DNA from: an uncultured Lachnospiraceae bacterium
Lineage (GTDB): Bacteria; Bacillota; Clostridia; Lachnospirales; Lachnospiraceae
DNA length: 13,528 nucleotides
Assembly: GCA_937915975.1 (NCBI GenBank)
Contig: CALGGL010000067.1
Location: 1-13,528 of the forward strand
Direction of reading: 5' to 3'
Position 1 is the stretch's first letter; every line of letters starts with the position of its first letter. The translations under genes and the position numbers were made by a program. The notes below the pieces were generated by a model. It did not search any database. It saw nothing but the letters and a program-made list of their open reading frames with translations, and was not told the origin of the DNA. Shown one piece after another: positions 1 through 6,998 of this stretch.

Positions 1-34
1 AGAGTCCAGTGCCTTACCATTTGGCGATAGCCCA
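1..34 (-). tRNA. tRNA-Gln (probably CUG anticodon), 5' part, cut by window edge
   Basis: Read on the minus strand from position 34 downward, the sequence begins TGGGCTA (acceptor strand), then TC, a D-stem GCC/GGC enclosing AAATGGTAA, then an anticodon stem CTGGA and loop start CTCT. The U at position 1 is characteristic of bacterial tRNA-Gln. The first two anticodon bases, C and U, fit CUG. The 3' half lies outside the window, so the anticodon cannot be fully read. A promoter-like sequence sits directly upstream. Confidence 0.85.
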
Positions 35-46
35 TCACAATCACAT

Positions 47-75
47 ATTATAATTGATGTCATTTTAAAATGCAA
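47..75 (-). promoter_or_regulatory. Candidate sigma-A-type promoter for the tRNA gene
   Basis: On the minus strand there is TTGCAT (75-70), a 17-bp spacer, and a perfect TATAAT (52-47). Transcription would start near position 40, leaving only a short leader before the tRNA 5' end at 34, as is common for tRNA genes. Confidence 0.6.
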
Positions 76-167
76 GCACTTTTTTATAAAAAATAATGCG
101 ACAGCAAAACATATTATATAAATTATAACCGAATTTGGAAAATATATACATTTAATATAATTATTGT

Positions 168-196
168 TTGACAAAAAATTGGTAATGGTATAGAAT
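168..196 (+). promoter_or_regulatory. Strong sigma-A-type promoter for the 236-583 gene
   Basis: A perfect TTGACA (168-173) is followed by a 17-bp spacer and TAGAAT (191-196). The predicted start near 203 gives a leader of about 30 nt that contains the ribosome binding site GGAGG at 224-228. This is the best consensus promoter in the window. Confidence 0.75.
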
Positions 197-235
197 GGCA
201 CGTGTTACATACAGTTTTATTTTGGAGGAAGTATT

Positions 236-583
236 ATGAGCAGCATTGTCTATGTGGTCCCATGGGCTATATGTGATACTGATAATATATATACTAAGAA
301 AGTTAATTTTGAAAATATGGAGAAGCCTTCCAAGGGAGATGCCATAGATGACTGGTGCATAAGAGATGTTATGGCGAGCCCTGATAAGAGGAGCAAGGAT
401 ATATATGCGGTAGTTGATGTTTATAACGGTTACAAGGAAAAGCTAAACGAAAAGGGTATGTCGGTTTTCTCACTTAATAATTCAGCAGAGACATTATCGG
501 AGTACGGATATAAAAAGGCTGAAGAAAAGGAAGCTGATTTTATCAGAAACAAAGTTTTAAAGCTTGGTAATGGTAAGAAATAA
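236..583 (+). CDS. Hypothetical 115-aa protein, family not recognised
   Basis: I do not recognise this protein. It is 115 residues with no signal peptide or transmembrane segment, and is probably soluble and cytosolic. The N-terminus is hydrophobic (SSIVYVVPWAI). The C-terminal third is rich in Lys and Glu and likely helical, ending in a basic tail (KVLKLGNGKK). Two Cys residues fall at 13 and 41. The gene is convincing because it has a near-consensus promoter at 168-196, GGAGG 7 nt before the ATG, and a strong hairpin overlapping its stop codon. These make it look like a monocistronic unit. It is divergent from tRNA-Gln and upstream of cvfB. No function can be assigned. Confidence 0.75.
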   Translation: MSSIVYVVPWAICDTDNIYTKKVNFENMEKPSKGDAIDDWCIRDVMASPDKRSKDIYAVVDVYNGYKEKLNEKGMSVFSLNNSAETLSEYGYKKAEEKEADFIRNKVLKLGNGKK

Positions 584-607
584 GACCGCGGATTGTGGTC
601 TTATTTC
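577..607 (+). terminator. Perfect 11-bp hairpin overlapping the stop codon; probable terminator
   Basis: GAAATAAGACC (577-587) pairs perfectly with GGTCTTATTTC (597-607) around a 9-nt loop. The TAA stop (581-583) lies inside the left arm. The U-rich tract is part of the right arm and no long T-run follows, so it is an atypical intrinsic terminator. The mirrored A-rich/T-rich arms could also act on the opposite strand. The hairpin could instead act as a 3'-end stabiliser. Confidence 0.55.
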
Positions 608-678
608 TGCTTTATGGGAAAATGCTTTGTAACGAATTTTATTATGTATGAGGTTATACATAAATCAGGAGGACGGAT

Positions 679-1518
679 ATGATAGAGATAGGAAAGTGGA
701 ATACTTTAAAGGTTATAAGATCGAAGGATTTTGGTGTTTACCTCGGAGAGGAAGGAAGCAAAACGGCGGATACGGTGCTTCTACCGAGAAAGCAGGTGGG
801 AGATGATATAAAGGCGGGATCTGTTGTTGATGTTTTTATTTACAGGGACTCGCAGGACAGACTTATAGCAACCACAAATAAGCCTCTTATAACTCTTGGT
901 GAGATAAAAAAGCTTAAGGTTAAAAGCGTGACCGGAATCGGAGCATTTATGGACTGGGGGCTTGAAAAGGATATTCTTTTGCCGTTTAAGGAACAGACTG
1001 CAAAGGTTAGCGAGGGCAGGGAATATCTTGTCAGGATGTATACGGATAAATCGGACAGGCTGTGTGTTTCAATGAAGCTTTACGAAAGCCTTGAACCGAT
1101 AGAGGGTTATAAGGATGGTGATTCGTTTACAGGAACCGTTTATGAGTACAAAAAGGGTATGGGTGCCTTTGTTGCCGTAGATGATAAGTATTCCGGACTT
1201 ATACATGAGAGTGAGCTTTTTAATAAGGTCTATGTGGGCGATGAGGTAAGCGGAAGAATAAAAAAGATACGTGAGGACGGTAAAGCTGATCTTATGCTAA
1301 GAGAACCGGCATATATTCAGATGAATGAAGATTCCGAGATGGTTTATGATATAATAAAGAGCTATAAAGGGGTTCTGCCTTTTACGGATAAGGCGGATAA
1401 GGAGCTTATAAAAAAGGAATTCGGACTTAGTAAAAATGCGTTTAAGAGAGCCGTCGGAAAGCTTTTAAAGGACGGAAAGGTCGAGATAACCGACAGTACA
1501 ATTAATATAATAAAATAA
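679..1518 (+). CDS. cvfB: S1-domain RNA-binding protein, CvfB/YitL family
   Basis: The 279-aa protein matches the CvfB (Staphylococcus) / YitL (Bacillus) family in length and architecture. Three S1-type OB folds run at about residues 1-62, 66-134 and 143-208, followed by a winged-helix domain at about 215-279. Visible hallmarks are the opening GxWNTLxVIRSKDFGVYL, the second S1 repeat VTGIGAFMDWGLEKDILLP, and the third repeat KGMGAFVAVDDKYSGLIHESEL. Family knowledge: a cytosolic single-stranded-RNA-binding regulator that affects mRNA stability and virulence gene expression in staphylococci. The start is fixed by AGGAGGA at 667-673, 5 nt before the ATG. ridA follows after 19 bp, suggesting co-transcription. 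No convincing promoter was seen in 608-666. Confidence 0.88.
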   Translation: MIEIGKWNTLKVIRSKDFGVYLGEEGSKTADTVLLPRKQVGDDIKAGSVVDVFIYRDSQDRLIATTNKPLITLGEIKKLKVKSVTGIGAFMDWGLEKDILLPFKEQTAKVSEGREYLVRMYTDKSDRLCVSMKLYESLEPIEGYKDGDSFTGTVYEYKKGMGAFVAVDDKYSGLIHESELFNKVYVGDEVSGRIKKIREDGKADLMLREPAYIQMNEDSEMVYDIIKSYKGVLPFTDKADKELIKKEFGLSKNAFKRAVGKLLKDGKVEITDSTINIIK

Positions 1519-1537
1519 TTAAACGGAGGTATATATT

Positions 1538-1918
1538 ATGAAAAAAATTATTTCTACACCAAAAGCACCTGCAGCTATAGGACCATATTCACAGGCAATT
1601 GTCGTGGATAATATGGTATATACTTCAGGCATGATTCCGATTATACCGGAAACAGGAGAGCTTGAGACAGGAGATGTAAAGGCACAGGCAAGACAGGCGA
1701 TAAAGAATCTTGTCACTCTTCTCGGTGAGGCGGGATCAAGCGCACAGAATGTGGTTAAGACTACTGTTTTTATCAAGGATATGAATGATTTTGCAAAGGT
1801 AAATGAGGTATATGCCGAGTTTTTTACCGAAAACTTTCCTGCTCGATCATGTGTTGAGGTGGCAAGACTTCCTAAGGATGTGTTGGTCGAGATTGAAGCG
1901 GTTGCAATTATAGATTAG
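1538..1918 (+). CDS. ridA: 2-iminobutanoate/2-iminopropanoate deaminase, RidA (YjgF/UK114) family
   Basis: At 126 aa this is a full-length RidA protein. The family signature PARSCVEVARLP plus VEIEA is intact at residues 101-121. The catalytic arginine (R105 in E. coli) is R103, the partner glutamate (E120) is E118, Tyr17 is conserved, and Cys105 is also present. Family knowledge: a trimeric cytosolic enzyme that hydrolyses reactive enamine/imine intermediates released by PLP-dependent dehydratases, protecting PLP enzymes from 2-aminoacrylate damage. The neighbouring ilvE encodes one of the PLP enzymes known to be damaged in ridA mutants of enteric bacteria, so the adjacency makes biochemical sense. 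GGAGG at 1525-1529 sits 8 nt before the ATG. An antisense reading frame over the 5' half is a shadow. Confidence 0.95.
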   Translation: MKKIISTPKAPAAIGPYSQAIVVDNMVYTSGMIPIIPETGELETGDVKAQARQAIKNLVTLLGEAGSSAQNVVKTTVFIKDMNDFAKVNEVYAEFFTENFPARSCVEVARLPKDVLVEIEAVAIID

Positions 1919-1973
1919 TTTTTTATGTTTTGGTTCTAATGCATTTGTGTTATCTGTACAGTTAAATTTTCAC

Positions 1974-2001
1974 TTGAATATTTATAACTTGGTGGTACAA
2001 T
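1974..2001 (+). promoter_or_regulatory. Candidate promoter for ilvE
   Basis: TTGAAT (1974-1979), a 16-bp spacer and TACAAT (1996-2001) lie in the 126-bp gap between ridA and ilvE. The predicted start near 2008 gives a leader of about 36 nt. No T-box, leader peptide or other attenuation structure fits in so short a leader, so ilvE control, if any, would be at initiation. Confidence 0.5.
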
Positions 2002-2044
2002 AAGGATATGTGAATTTACAATATGAAAAAGGGAGACGATAGCT

Positions 2045-3067
2045 ATGAGTAAAAATATTGATTGGTCAAACCTTGGTTTCGGATATATCCAGACTGAGAA
2101 ACGTTTTGTATCAAACTATAAGGATGGCGCATGGGATGACGGCGTTATCACAGAAGATGCTACGGTAACAATAAGCGAGTGTGCAGGTGTACTTCAGTAT
2201 GCTCAGACCTGTTTTGAGGGCTTAAAAGCTTACACTACGGAGGATGGACATATAGTATGCTTCAGACCTGACCTTAATGCTAAGAGAATGGTTGATTCCT
2301 GTACAAGGCTTGAGATGCCGACTTATCCTGAGGATAAGTTTGTAGAGGCGGTTGTAAAAACAGTTGAGGCTAATATAGATTATGTTCCGCCATATGGTTC
2401 CGGAGCAACACTTTATATAAGACCTTATATGTTCGGCAGCAACCCTGTTATAGGTGTTAAGCCGGCAGATGAGTATCAGTTCCGTATCTTTGTTACACCT
2501 GTAGGTCCTTACTTCAAGGGTGGTGCAAAGCCTATAACTATAAGAGTATCTGATTTTGACAGAGCAGCTCCCCACGGAACAGGTGATATCAAGGCAGGTC
2601 TTAATTATGCAATGAGCTTACATGCAATTGTAGATGCTCATAATCAGGGCTTTGCTGAAAATATGTATCTTGATGCAGCAACACGTACAAAGGTTGAAGA
2701 GACAGGCGGAGCAAACTTCCTCTTCATTACAAAGGACGGTAAGTTTGTAACTCCTAAGTCAAACAGTATTCTTCCTTCCATTACACGTCGTTCGCTTATG
2801 GTTGTTGCGGAGAAGTACCTTGGACTTACAGTTGAGCACAGAGAGGTTTATTTCGATGAGCTTAAAGATTTTGCTGAGTGTGGACTTTGCGGTACGGCAG
2901 CGGTTATCTCTCCTGTAGGAAAGATTGTTGATCACGGCAATGAAATCTGCTTCCCAAGCGGAATGGATGAGATGGGTCCTATTACCAAGAAGCTTTATGA
3001 TACACTTACCGGAATTCAGATGGGACGTATCGAGGCTCCGGAGGGCTGGATTAAGGTTATTAAGTAA
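2045..3067 (+). CDS. ilvE: Branched-chain amino acid aminotransferase (class IV PLP, long form)
   Basis: The 340-aa length fits the longer bacterial/eukaryotic-type BCAT group rather than the roughly 310-aa E. coli type. Landmarks in order: TCFEGLKAY (residues 55-63, substrate loop), YIRPYMF (124-130), HGTGDIKAGLNYA with the PLP Schiff-base lysine K183, VEETGGANFLF (217-227) with the glutamate expected to contact the PLP ring nitrogen, and CGTAAVISPVG (282-292), which binds cofactor phosphate. It catalyses the reversible transamination of Leu, Ile and Val with 2-oxoglutarate in the cytosol, the last step of branched-chain amino acid synthesis. GGGAG at 2031-2035 lies 9 nt before the ATG. It sits behind ridA with its own candidate promoter, and a long palindrome begins just after its stop. 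Confidence 0.95.
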   Translation: MSKNIDWSNLGFGYIQTEKRFVSNYKDGAWDDGVITEDATVTISECAGVLQYAQTCFEGLKAYTTEDGHIVCFRPDLNAKRMVDSCTRLEMPTYPEDKFVEAVVKTVEANIDYVPPYGSGATLYIRPYMFGSNPVIGVKPADEYQFRIFVTPVGPYFKGGAKPITIRVSDFDRAAPHGTGDIKAGLNYAMSLHAIVDAHNQGFAENMYLDAATRTKVEETGGANFLFITKDGKFVTPKSNSILPSITRRSLMVVAEKYLGLTVEHREVYFDELKDFAECGLCGTAAVISPVGKIVDHGNEICFPSGMDEMGPITKKLYDTLTGIQMGRIEAPEGWIKVIK

Positions 3068-3081
3068 CAGTGTGTTACGGC

Positions 3082-3093
3082 GCGTGAGCCTTG
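3082..3093 (+). repeat. Post-stop repeat GCGTGAGCCTTG, copy 1 (after ilvE)
   Basis: The exact 12-nt word begins 15 nt after the ilvE stop codon, with 14 nt between. It forms the left end of the long palindrome. The same word occurs on the minus strand at 3357-3346 and on the plus strand at 12526-12537. Confidence 0.85.
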
Positions 3094-3196
3094 CCATATA
3101 TAAACAAAAGATTTCAGTTGAAAATAATAAGCAGGTGTATATAAGAGGTAACCATCAATTTGCTAAATCAAAGCACTCAAATTCTTTATAGGTGCT

Positions 3197-3236
3197 AAAA
3201 ATCGAAAACTCGCTTTGCTCAAACAGTTCGATTTTT
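3197..3236. terminator. Central A-stem-T hairpin, probable bidirectional terminator
   Basis: AAAAATCGAA (3197-3206) pairs perfectly with TTCGATTTTT (3227-3236), with a further TT behind it and ATAGGTGC/GCACCTAT outside. Each strand presents a hairpin ending in a U-run, as expected for a terminator serving both ilvE (plus) and the ABC permease (minus). Confidence 0.55.
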
Positions 3237-3345
3237 TTAACGCACCTATTGCGAATTTTCGCTTTTGATTTTACGCAAATTGGGTTAAATGCTCCTATAT
3301 ACACCTGCTTATTTTATTTCAACTTGAAATCATTCAATGTATGTG

Positions 3346-3357
3346 CAAGGCTCACGC
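3346..3357 (-). repeat. Post-stop repeat GCGTGAGCCTTG, copy 2 (after the ABC permease gene)
   Basis: Exact copy of the word read on the minus strand, 13 nt downstream of the permease stop codon at 3371-3373. Followed on that strand by CACATA, which is also present after copy 3. It forms the right end of the palindrome. Confidence 0.85.
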
Positions 3358-3370
3358 ACTGTGACACATT

Positions 3371-6007
3371 TTATTCTACTGATTTTAGTGATTCAGCCAT
3401 ATTGATTTTATCAAGTTTTTTGTTCATAAATATATTTACAATAAAGTTAAATATAAAGGTAAGAACAATGCTGTATATATAGCTTAACGGCTTTATATGA
3501 ATTCTGAAGGATACTATATCAACCACTATATGAGACATTACAAATCGGTGTAAAAGAATTCCGAGAAGAAGTCCCGTTATTATACCGATTGAAGTTAAAA
3601 ATATATTTTCACGAAATACATAAGCCTGCGTCTCGTTTTTGTAAAAGCCCAATACCTTTATGGTGGCAATTTCTCTGATACGTTCCGTAATATTTATATT
3701 TGTAAGATTGTATATAACGATAAAAGCAAGGAAAGCTGCACAAATTATAATGAGATATACCACATAGTTAAGACTTTTCATCATATTGTTAACACGGTTT
3801 TTTAAATCCGTAAAAAGAGAAACCTTTGCAACATTTGCATCCTTCATAAGCTCGGCGGAAAGCTTGTACATATCTGAATTGTCAGGAAAGTTGATATATA
3901 TGGTATTGTAATTTACTGTTTCATCCAACTGTTCCGTCAGAGTGTCGCTTGAAATATATATATAATTATATACGTGGTTTTCAAATACTCCGGATATGGT
4001 CAGATGAAGCTCTCGCATATTTTCATCACGAAGCAGGATTGTGTCTCCGGTCTTTATGTTATATCGTTTGGCTATACCGTTGCTTATGAGTGCTTCGTTC
4101 CTTTCGGGATATGAGAGTACGGTTCCGGCTTCTGTATGAAAGTTCAAATACAGATCCATATTATCATAGCTTTCCGGAGACATAAGATATACTCCCTTGG
4201 TTGCGGTATCCGTAACCAGATTCCAGGAAGCTTCGTGGATTATCGTATAATTATCGGTTGTTTCATCAAGAATTTTTTTGAGTGATTCCGGAAGCTTATT
4301 ACCATAGCTGTTTATATAAACCAATGTTGCATCTGCAATTTCAATGTCTTTATATTGCATATCGGCAAAGCCTGCTACGGAGTCATATAAGCCGAAGCCT
4401 GTAAGTAAAAGAGCCGTACAGCCGCTTATTCCGAGAATCATCATAAAGAACCGTCTTTTGTATCTGAAAATATTTCTTATTGACACCTTATACAGAAATT
4501 TAAGTCGTTTCCAAATAAATTTCATATGCTCAAGTAAAATTCTTTTGCCGGCTTTCGGAGCCTTAGGCCGCATAAGATCCGCTGCAGTTTCGGAAAGCTC
4601 AACATGGCAGGAAAACCATGTGGTTCCGATGGAGCATAAAAGTGCTACACATAAGGATATGACAGCAAGCTTTACGTCGAAAACATACTTTATGGAAATA
4701 GGAATATACATAAGGCTGTATGCTTTCCATATAACCTTTGGAAATAATATAATGCCGGTTATGTATCCGAATATACATCCGAGTAAAGCGGCACTTCCGG
4801 AATAAAACATAAATTTGCTCATTATCTTTCCGGACGAGTACCCCAATGCTTTAAATATTCCTATCTGGGTTCTTTGTTCTTCCACCATACGGCTCATGGT
4901 TGTCATACATACAAGAGCGGCAACAAGAATGAAGAATATAGGAAATACATTAGCAATCTGTTCGACAATTTTTGAGTCGCTTTCAAAACAGACATATCCT
5001 GTGTTTGTATTTCTTTCCAATAAAAAGGTATTTAATGAGATATCCTGTGCATATTCCGATGAAAGATAGGTTGATATAAACCTCGATATATCGATTTTTT
5101 CAATTATTCCGGCAATTCTTGTAAGCTCCTTTGTGTTAGCAATTGAAGATAAATCATCAAGATTGACGGTGTTGATAAGCTCTTCTATTTCTTTATATTC
5201 GGGAAGTGTTTTAAGTTCAGGTATGTCGGAGGCGTTTATGGCGTCAAAGGCAGCATTAATGTATCTCCAATCGGCAGCTAATTTGGTGATGTATTCCCAG
5301 GTCTCCTTTTTTTCATCCATATATTTTTTGTATTTTTCAGAGTAAAGGGGATAATCCTCGTCAAATTTTACAAAGATTTCCGTATAGATTTCGTTTTTAA
5401 AGCTTTCGGGAAGTACGTAAACAAAGCCTGCCACACTTCCGTTTCCAAGGGAGGTGGTGCCACGCTCAACGTTGATATAATATGAGGAATTGACGTAACC
5501 GACAACTGTAAGCTCTTTAAATGAAAGTGCATCGATTGTTGCGTCGGGATTGCTGTCGGCTACGATAAGTGTTTCGCCGATTTTCGGCAAATCACGTATA
5601 TGTGTGTCGACCAGACATTCATTTTCGTTTTCGGGCATACGTCCTTCTGTAAGATCTATGCCGTTTATATTTTCGGTGATACTGTGGGTTTTTAATATCA
5701 TTTCTTCTTTTTTGTCATAGTTATATATGACATCATAGCTGTATGAACCCTCTACATACCTTACATCGGGAAGAAGCTTAAGTATTTCTACTTCTTTTTC
5801 GGTCCAGCCTATGGTTGAGATAAGCCTGTAATCAAATAATTGTTTTTTTATCAGGTAATCGTTTACGGTTTTGAACATAGTTGGAGTTGTATTTTTAAGA
5901 CCGGCAAAAAAACCAACCCCGAGAGCTATAATTGCAAATATTGCAAAAAATCTCCCGAAGCTTCCTTTGATCTCTCTTAGAGTTGTTCGTTTCATCATAG
6001 ACTTCAT
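3371..6007 (-). CDS. ABC transporter permease with two FtsX-type domains
   Basis: This 878-aa membrane protein has the duplicated FtsX/MacB permease layout. A first transmembrane helix lies at about residues 20-36, then a large extracytoplasmic region to about 350. FtsX domain 1 spans about 350-480 (EEQRTQIGIFKALGYSSGKI, then SETAADLMRPKAPKAGKR). A helix near 520-540 leads into a second external region (545-740), and FtsX domain 2 spans 745-875 (ERIREIATIKVLGF). In this family the ATPase is a separate protein that drives mechanotransmission or export of peptides or lipid-linked substrates; the substrate here is unknown. The ATPase gene lies 35 bp upstream on the same strand. No strong ribosome binding site precedes the first ATG, and Met4 or Met5 are alternative starts. 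Its stop abuts the long palindrome. Confidence 0.9.
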   Translation of the reverse strand: MKSMMKRTTLREIKGSFGRFFAIFAIIALGVGFFAGLKNTTPTMFKTVNDYLIKKQLFDYRLISTIGWTEKEVEILKLLPDVRYVEGSYSYDVIYNYDKKEEMILKTHSITENINGIDLTEGRMPENENECLVDTHIRDLPKIGETLIVADSNPDATIDALSFKELTVVGYVNSSYYINVERGTTSLGNGSVAGFVYVLPESFKNEIYTEIFVKFDEDYPLYSEKYKKYMDEKKETWEYITKLAADWRYINAAFDAINASDIPELKTLPEYKEIEELINTVNLDDLSSIANTKELTRIAGIIEKIDISRFISTYLSSEYAQDISLNTFLLERNTNTGYVCFESDSKIVEQIANVFPIFFILVAALVCMTTMSRMVEEQRTQIGIFKALGYSSGKIMSKFMFYSGSAALLGCIFGYITGIILFPKVIWKAYSLMYIPISIKYVFDVKLAVISLCVALLCSIGTTWFSCHVELSETAADLMRPKAPKAGKRILLEHMKFIWKRLKFLYKVSIRNIFRYKRRFFMMILGISGCTALLLTGFGLYDSVAGFADMQYKDIEIADATLVYINSYGNKLPESLKKILDETTDNYTIIHEASWNLVTDTATKGVYLMSPESYDNMDLYLNFHTEAGTVLSYPERNEALISNGIAKRYNIKTGDTILLRDENMRELHLTISGVFENHVYNYIYISSDTLTEQLDETVNYNTIYINFPDNSDMYKLSAELMKDANVAKVSLFTDLKNRVNNMMKSLNYVVYLIIICAAFLAFIVIYNLTNINITERIREIATIKVLGFYKNETQAYVFRENIFLTSIGIITGLLLGILLHRFVMSHIVVDIVSFRIHIKPLSYIYSIVLTFIFNFIVNIFMNKKLDKINMAESLKSVE

Positions 6008-6042
6008 ATATTTACCGTTTTTATTTGATTTGTTTTTTCAGG

Positions 6043-6744
6043 CTACCATTCTATTTCGGATATATCTTTTATTTCTTCATTAAGCTTTATATCTGAAATT
6101 CTTCCGCTTTTTACGGTTATTATCCGATCCGCCATAGCTGTAAGTGCCTGATTGTGGGTTATTACTATAACTGTTTTTCCTAACTTGCGGCAGGTGTCCT
6201 GAAGTATGGAAAGCACAGACTTACCTGTTTCGTAATCAAGAGCACCTGTAGGTTCGTCGCAAAGTAAGAGCTTGGGATTTTTTGCAAGGGCTCTTGCTAT
6301 TGCCACGCGCTGCTGTTCACCGCCGGAAAGCTGAGCGGGAAAGTTGTTAATCCGATCTTCAAGACCGACCTGAATCAGGATTTCCTTAGCATCAAGAGGC
6401 TCACGGCATATCTCGTTTGCAAGCTCTACATTTTCAAGGGCTGTCAGATTCTGTACCAAATTGTAAAATTGAAAAACAAATCCGACATCGTATCTTCTAT
6501 ATGCGGTAAGAGCTTTTTTGCCAAGAGAAGATATCTCGTTTCCGTCAAGAAATACATTACCGGAAGACAGGCTGTCCATACCGCCGAGTATATTTAAGAT
6601 AGTTGTTTTTCCGGCTCCTGATGCTCCGACTATTACGCAAAATTCACCTTTCTCTATCTCAAAGCTTACATCGTTTAAGGCATTTATTTCTATTTCACCG
6701 CTTTTATATGTTTTTCTTACATTTTTGAACTCGACATAACTCAT
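6043..6744 (-). CDS. ABC transporter ATP-binding protein, MacB/LolD type
   Basis: The 233-aa nucleotide-binding protein has all catalytic motifs: Walker A GASGAGKT (40-47), Q-loop Gln92, signature LSGGEQQR (139-146), Walker B LLLCDEP followed by TGALD (159-170), and switch His197. GxLD with the TGALD form is typical of the MacB/LolD/BceA branch that partners FtsX-domain permeases. It is the first gene of a two-gene minus-strand operon with the permease beginning 35 bp downstream. The ribosome binding site complement TCCTC at 6751-6755 gives GAGGA 6 nt before the ATG. No adjacent BceRS-type two-component system is visible in this window, so a resistance role cannot be inferred. The HD-GYP gene is divergent. 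Confidence 0.95.
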   Translation of the reverse strand: MSYVEFKNVRKTYKSGEIEINALNDVSFEIEKGEFCVIVGASGAGKTTILNILGGMDSLSSGNVFLDGNEISSLGKKALTAYRRYDVGFVFQFYNLVQNLTALENVELANEICREPLDAKEILIQVGLEDRINNFPAQLSGGEQQRVAIARALAKNPKLLLCDEPTGALDYETGKSVLSILQDTCRKLGKTVIVITHNQALTAMADRIITVKSGRISDIKLNEEIKDISEIEW

Positions 6745-6798
6745 ATGTTTTCCTCATAAAAATATTTTTATTATTTGAAGATGATTAAACTGTTTTAA

Positions 6799-6827
6799 AT
6801 TATATCAAAGGGATATATAATCCGCAA
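6799..6827 (-). promoter_or_regulatory. Candidate promoter for the minus-strand ABC operon
   Basis: On the minus strand TTGCGG (6827-6822), a 17-bp spacer and a perfect TATAAT (6804-6799) lie about 55 bp before the ATPase start. The divergent interval 6745-6998 otherwise holds AT-rich inverted repeats (GATAAAT/ATTTATC at 6853-6859 and 6872-6878; TATCTTGAAAGATA at 6875-6888) that could be operators or weak hairpins. Confidence 0.45.
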
Positions 6828-6965
6828 GTATTCGAAGAATGTTAAAGTATATGATAAATAATAATTGTGTGATTTATCTTGAAAGATATTTTTTATTGTG
6901 TGATAATAATATGTGTTGTTTTGTGTCGCTTTATGACAAAATACACATTTTTGAGTTTAAGTACA

Positions 6966-6971
6966 TATAAT
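6966..6971 (+). promoter_or_regulatory. Possible -10 element for the HD-GYP operon
   Basis: A perfect TATAAT occurs 15 nt before the AGGAGG of the downstream gene, but no good -35 lies 16-18 bp upstream. It may need an activator, or the match may be chance in AT-rich DNA. A second TATAAT at 6816-6821 also lacks a good -35. Confidence 0.3.
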
Positions 6972-6985
6972 TTATATAGATTTTC

Positions 6986-6991
6986 AGGAGG
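6986..6991 (+). promoter_or_regulatory. Ribosome binding site fixing the HD-GYP start
   Basis: AGGAGG lies 7 nt before ATG 6999 and 4 nt before ATG 6996. The same frame opens at 6879, but that start has no ribosome binding site and would place this strong site inside the coding region, so a start at 6996/6999 is preferred. Confidence 0.8.
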
Positions 6992-6998
6992 AAAGATG

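Larger units (their letters stand above)
3071..3368. repeat. Nested 298-bp imperfect palindrome filling the gap between convergent genes (MITE-like)
   Basis: The two halves mirror each other around about position 3219.5. Matching pairs include 3071-3094 with 3345-3368 (17 of the first 20 positions identical), AATAAGCAGGTGTATATA at 3126-3143 with its perfect complement at 3296-3313, CAATTTG at 3156-3162 with CAAATTG at 3276-3282, ATAGGTGC at 3188-3195 with 3242-3249, and the inner hairpin 3197-3206 with 3227-3236. Small indels shift the centre by only 1-3 bp. It encodes no credible protein and has no obvious target-site duplication. It occupies nearly the whole 303-bp interval between the ilvE stop and the permease stop. 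It could be a miniature inverted-repeat element, a fusion of two inverted 3'-end repeats, or an elaborate bidirectional terminator. Confidence 0.85.

Noticed and set aside
1919..1960. Terminator after ridA suggested by the T-run at the stop codon
   Set aside because: No stable hairpin precedes the T-run, so termination there is unsupported.
2925..3482. Two plus-strand frames covering the ilvE end and the palindrome
   Set aside because: They start inside ilvE or within the palindrome, lack ribosome binding sites, and would translate inverted-repeat DNA.
4344..4805. 153-aa plus-strand open frame inside the ABC permease gene
   Set aside because: Antisense shadow of the permease with no ribosome binding site and no recognisable motifs.
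6840..6995. Possible c-di-GMP riboswitch upstream of the HD-GYP gene
   Set aside because: The short AT-rich inverted repeats do not show the conserved GEMM core, and the interval is too poor in G and C for a structured aptamer.
6879..6998. N-terminal extension of the HD-GYP protein by 40 residues from ATG 6879
   Set aside because: No ribosome binding site precedes 6879, the stretch is very AT-rich, and AGGAGG at 6986-6991 is ideally placed for ATG 6999.
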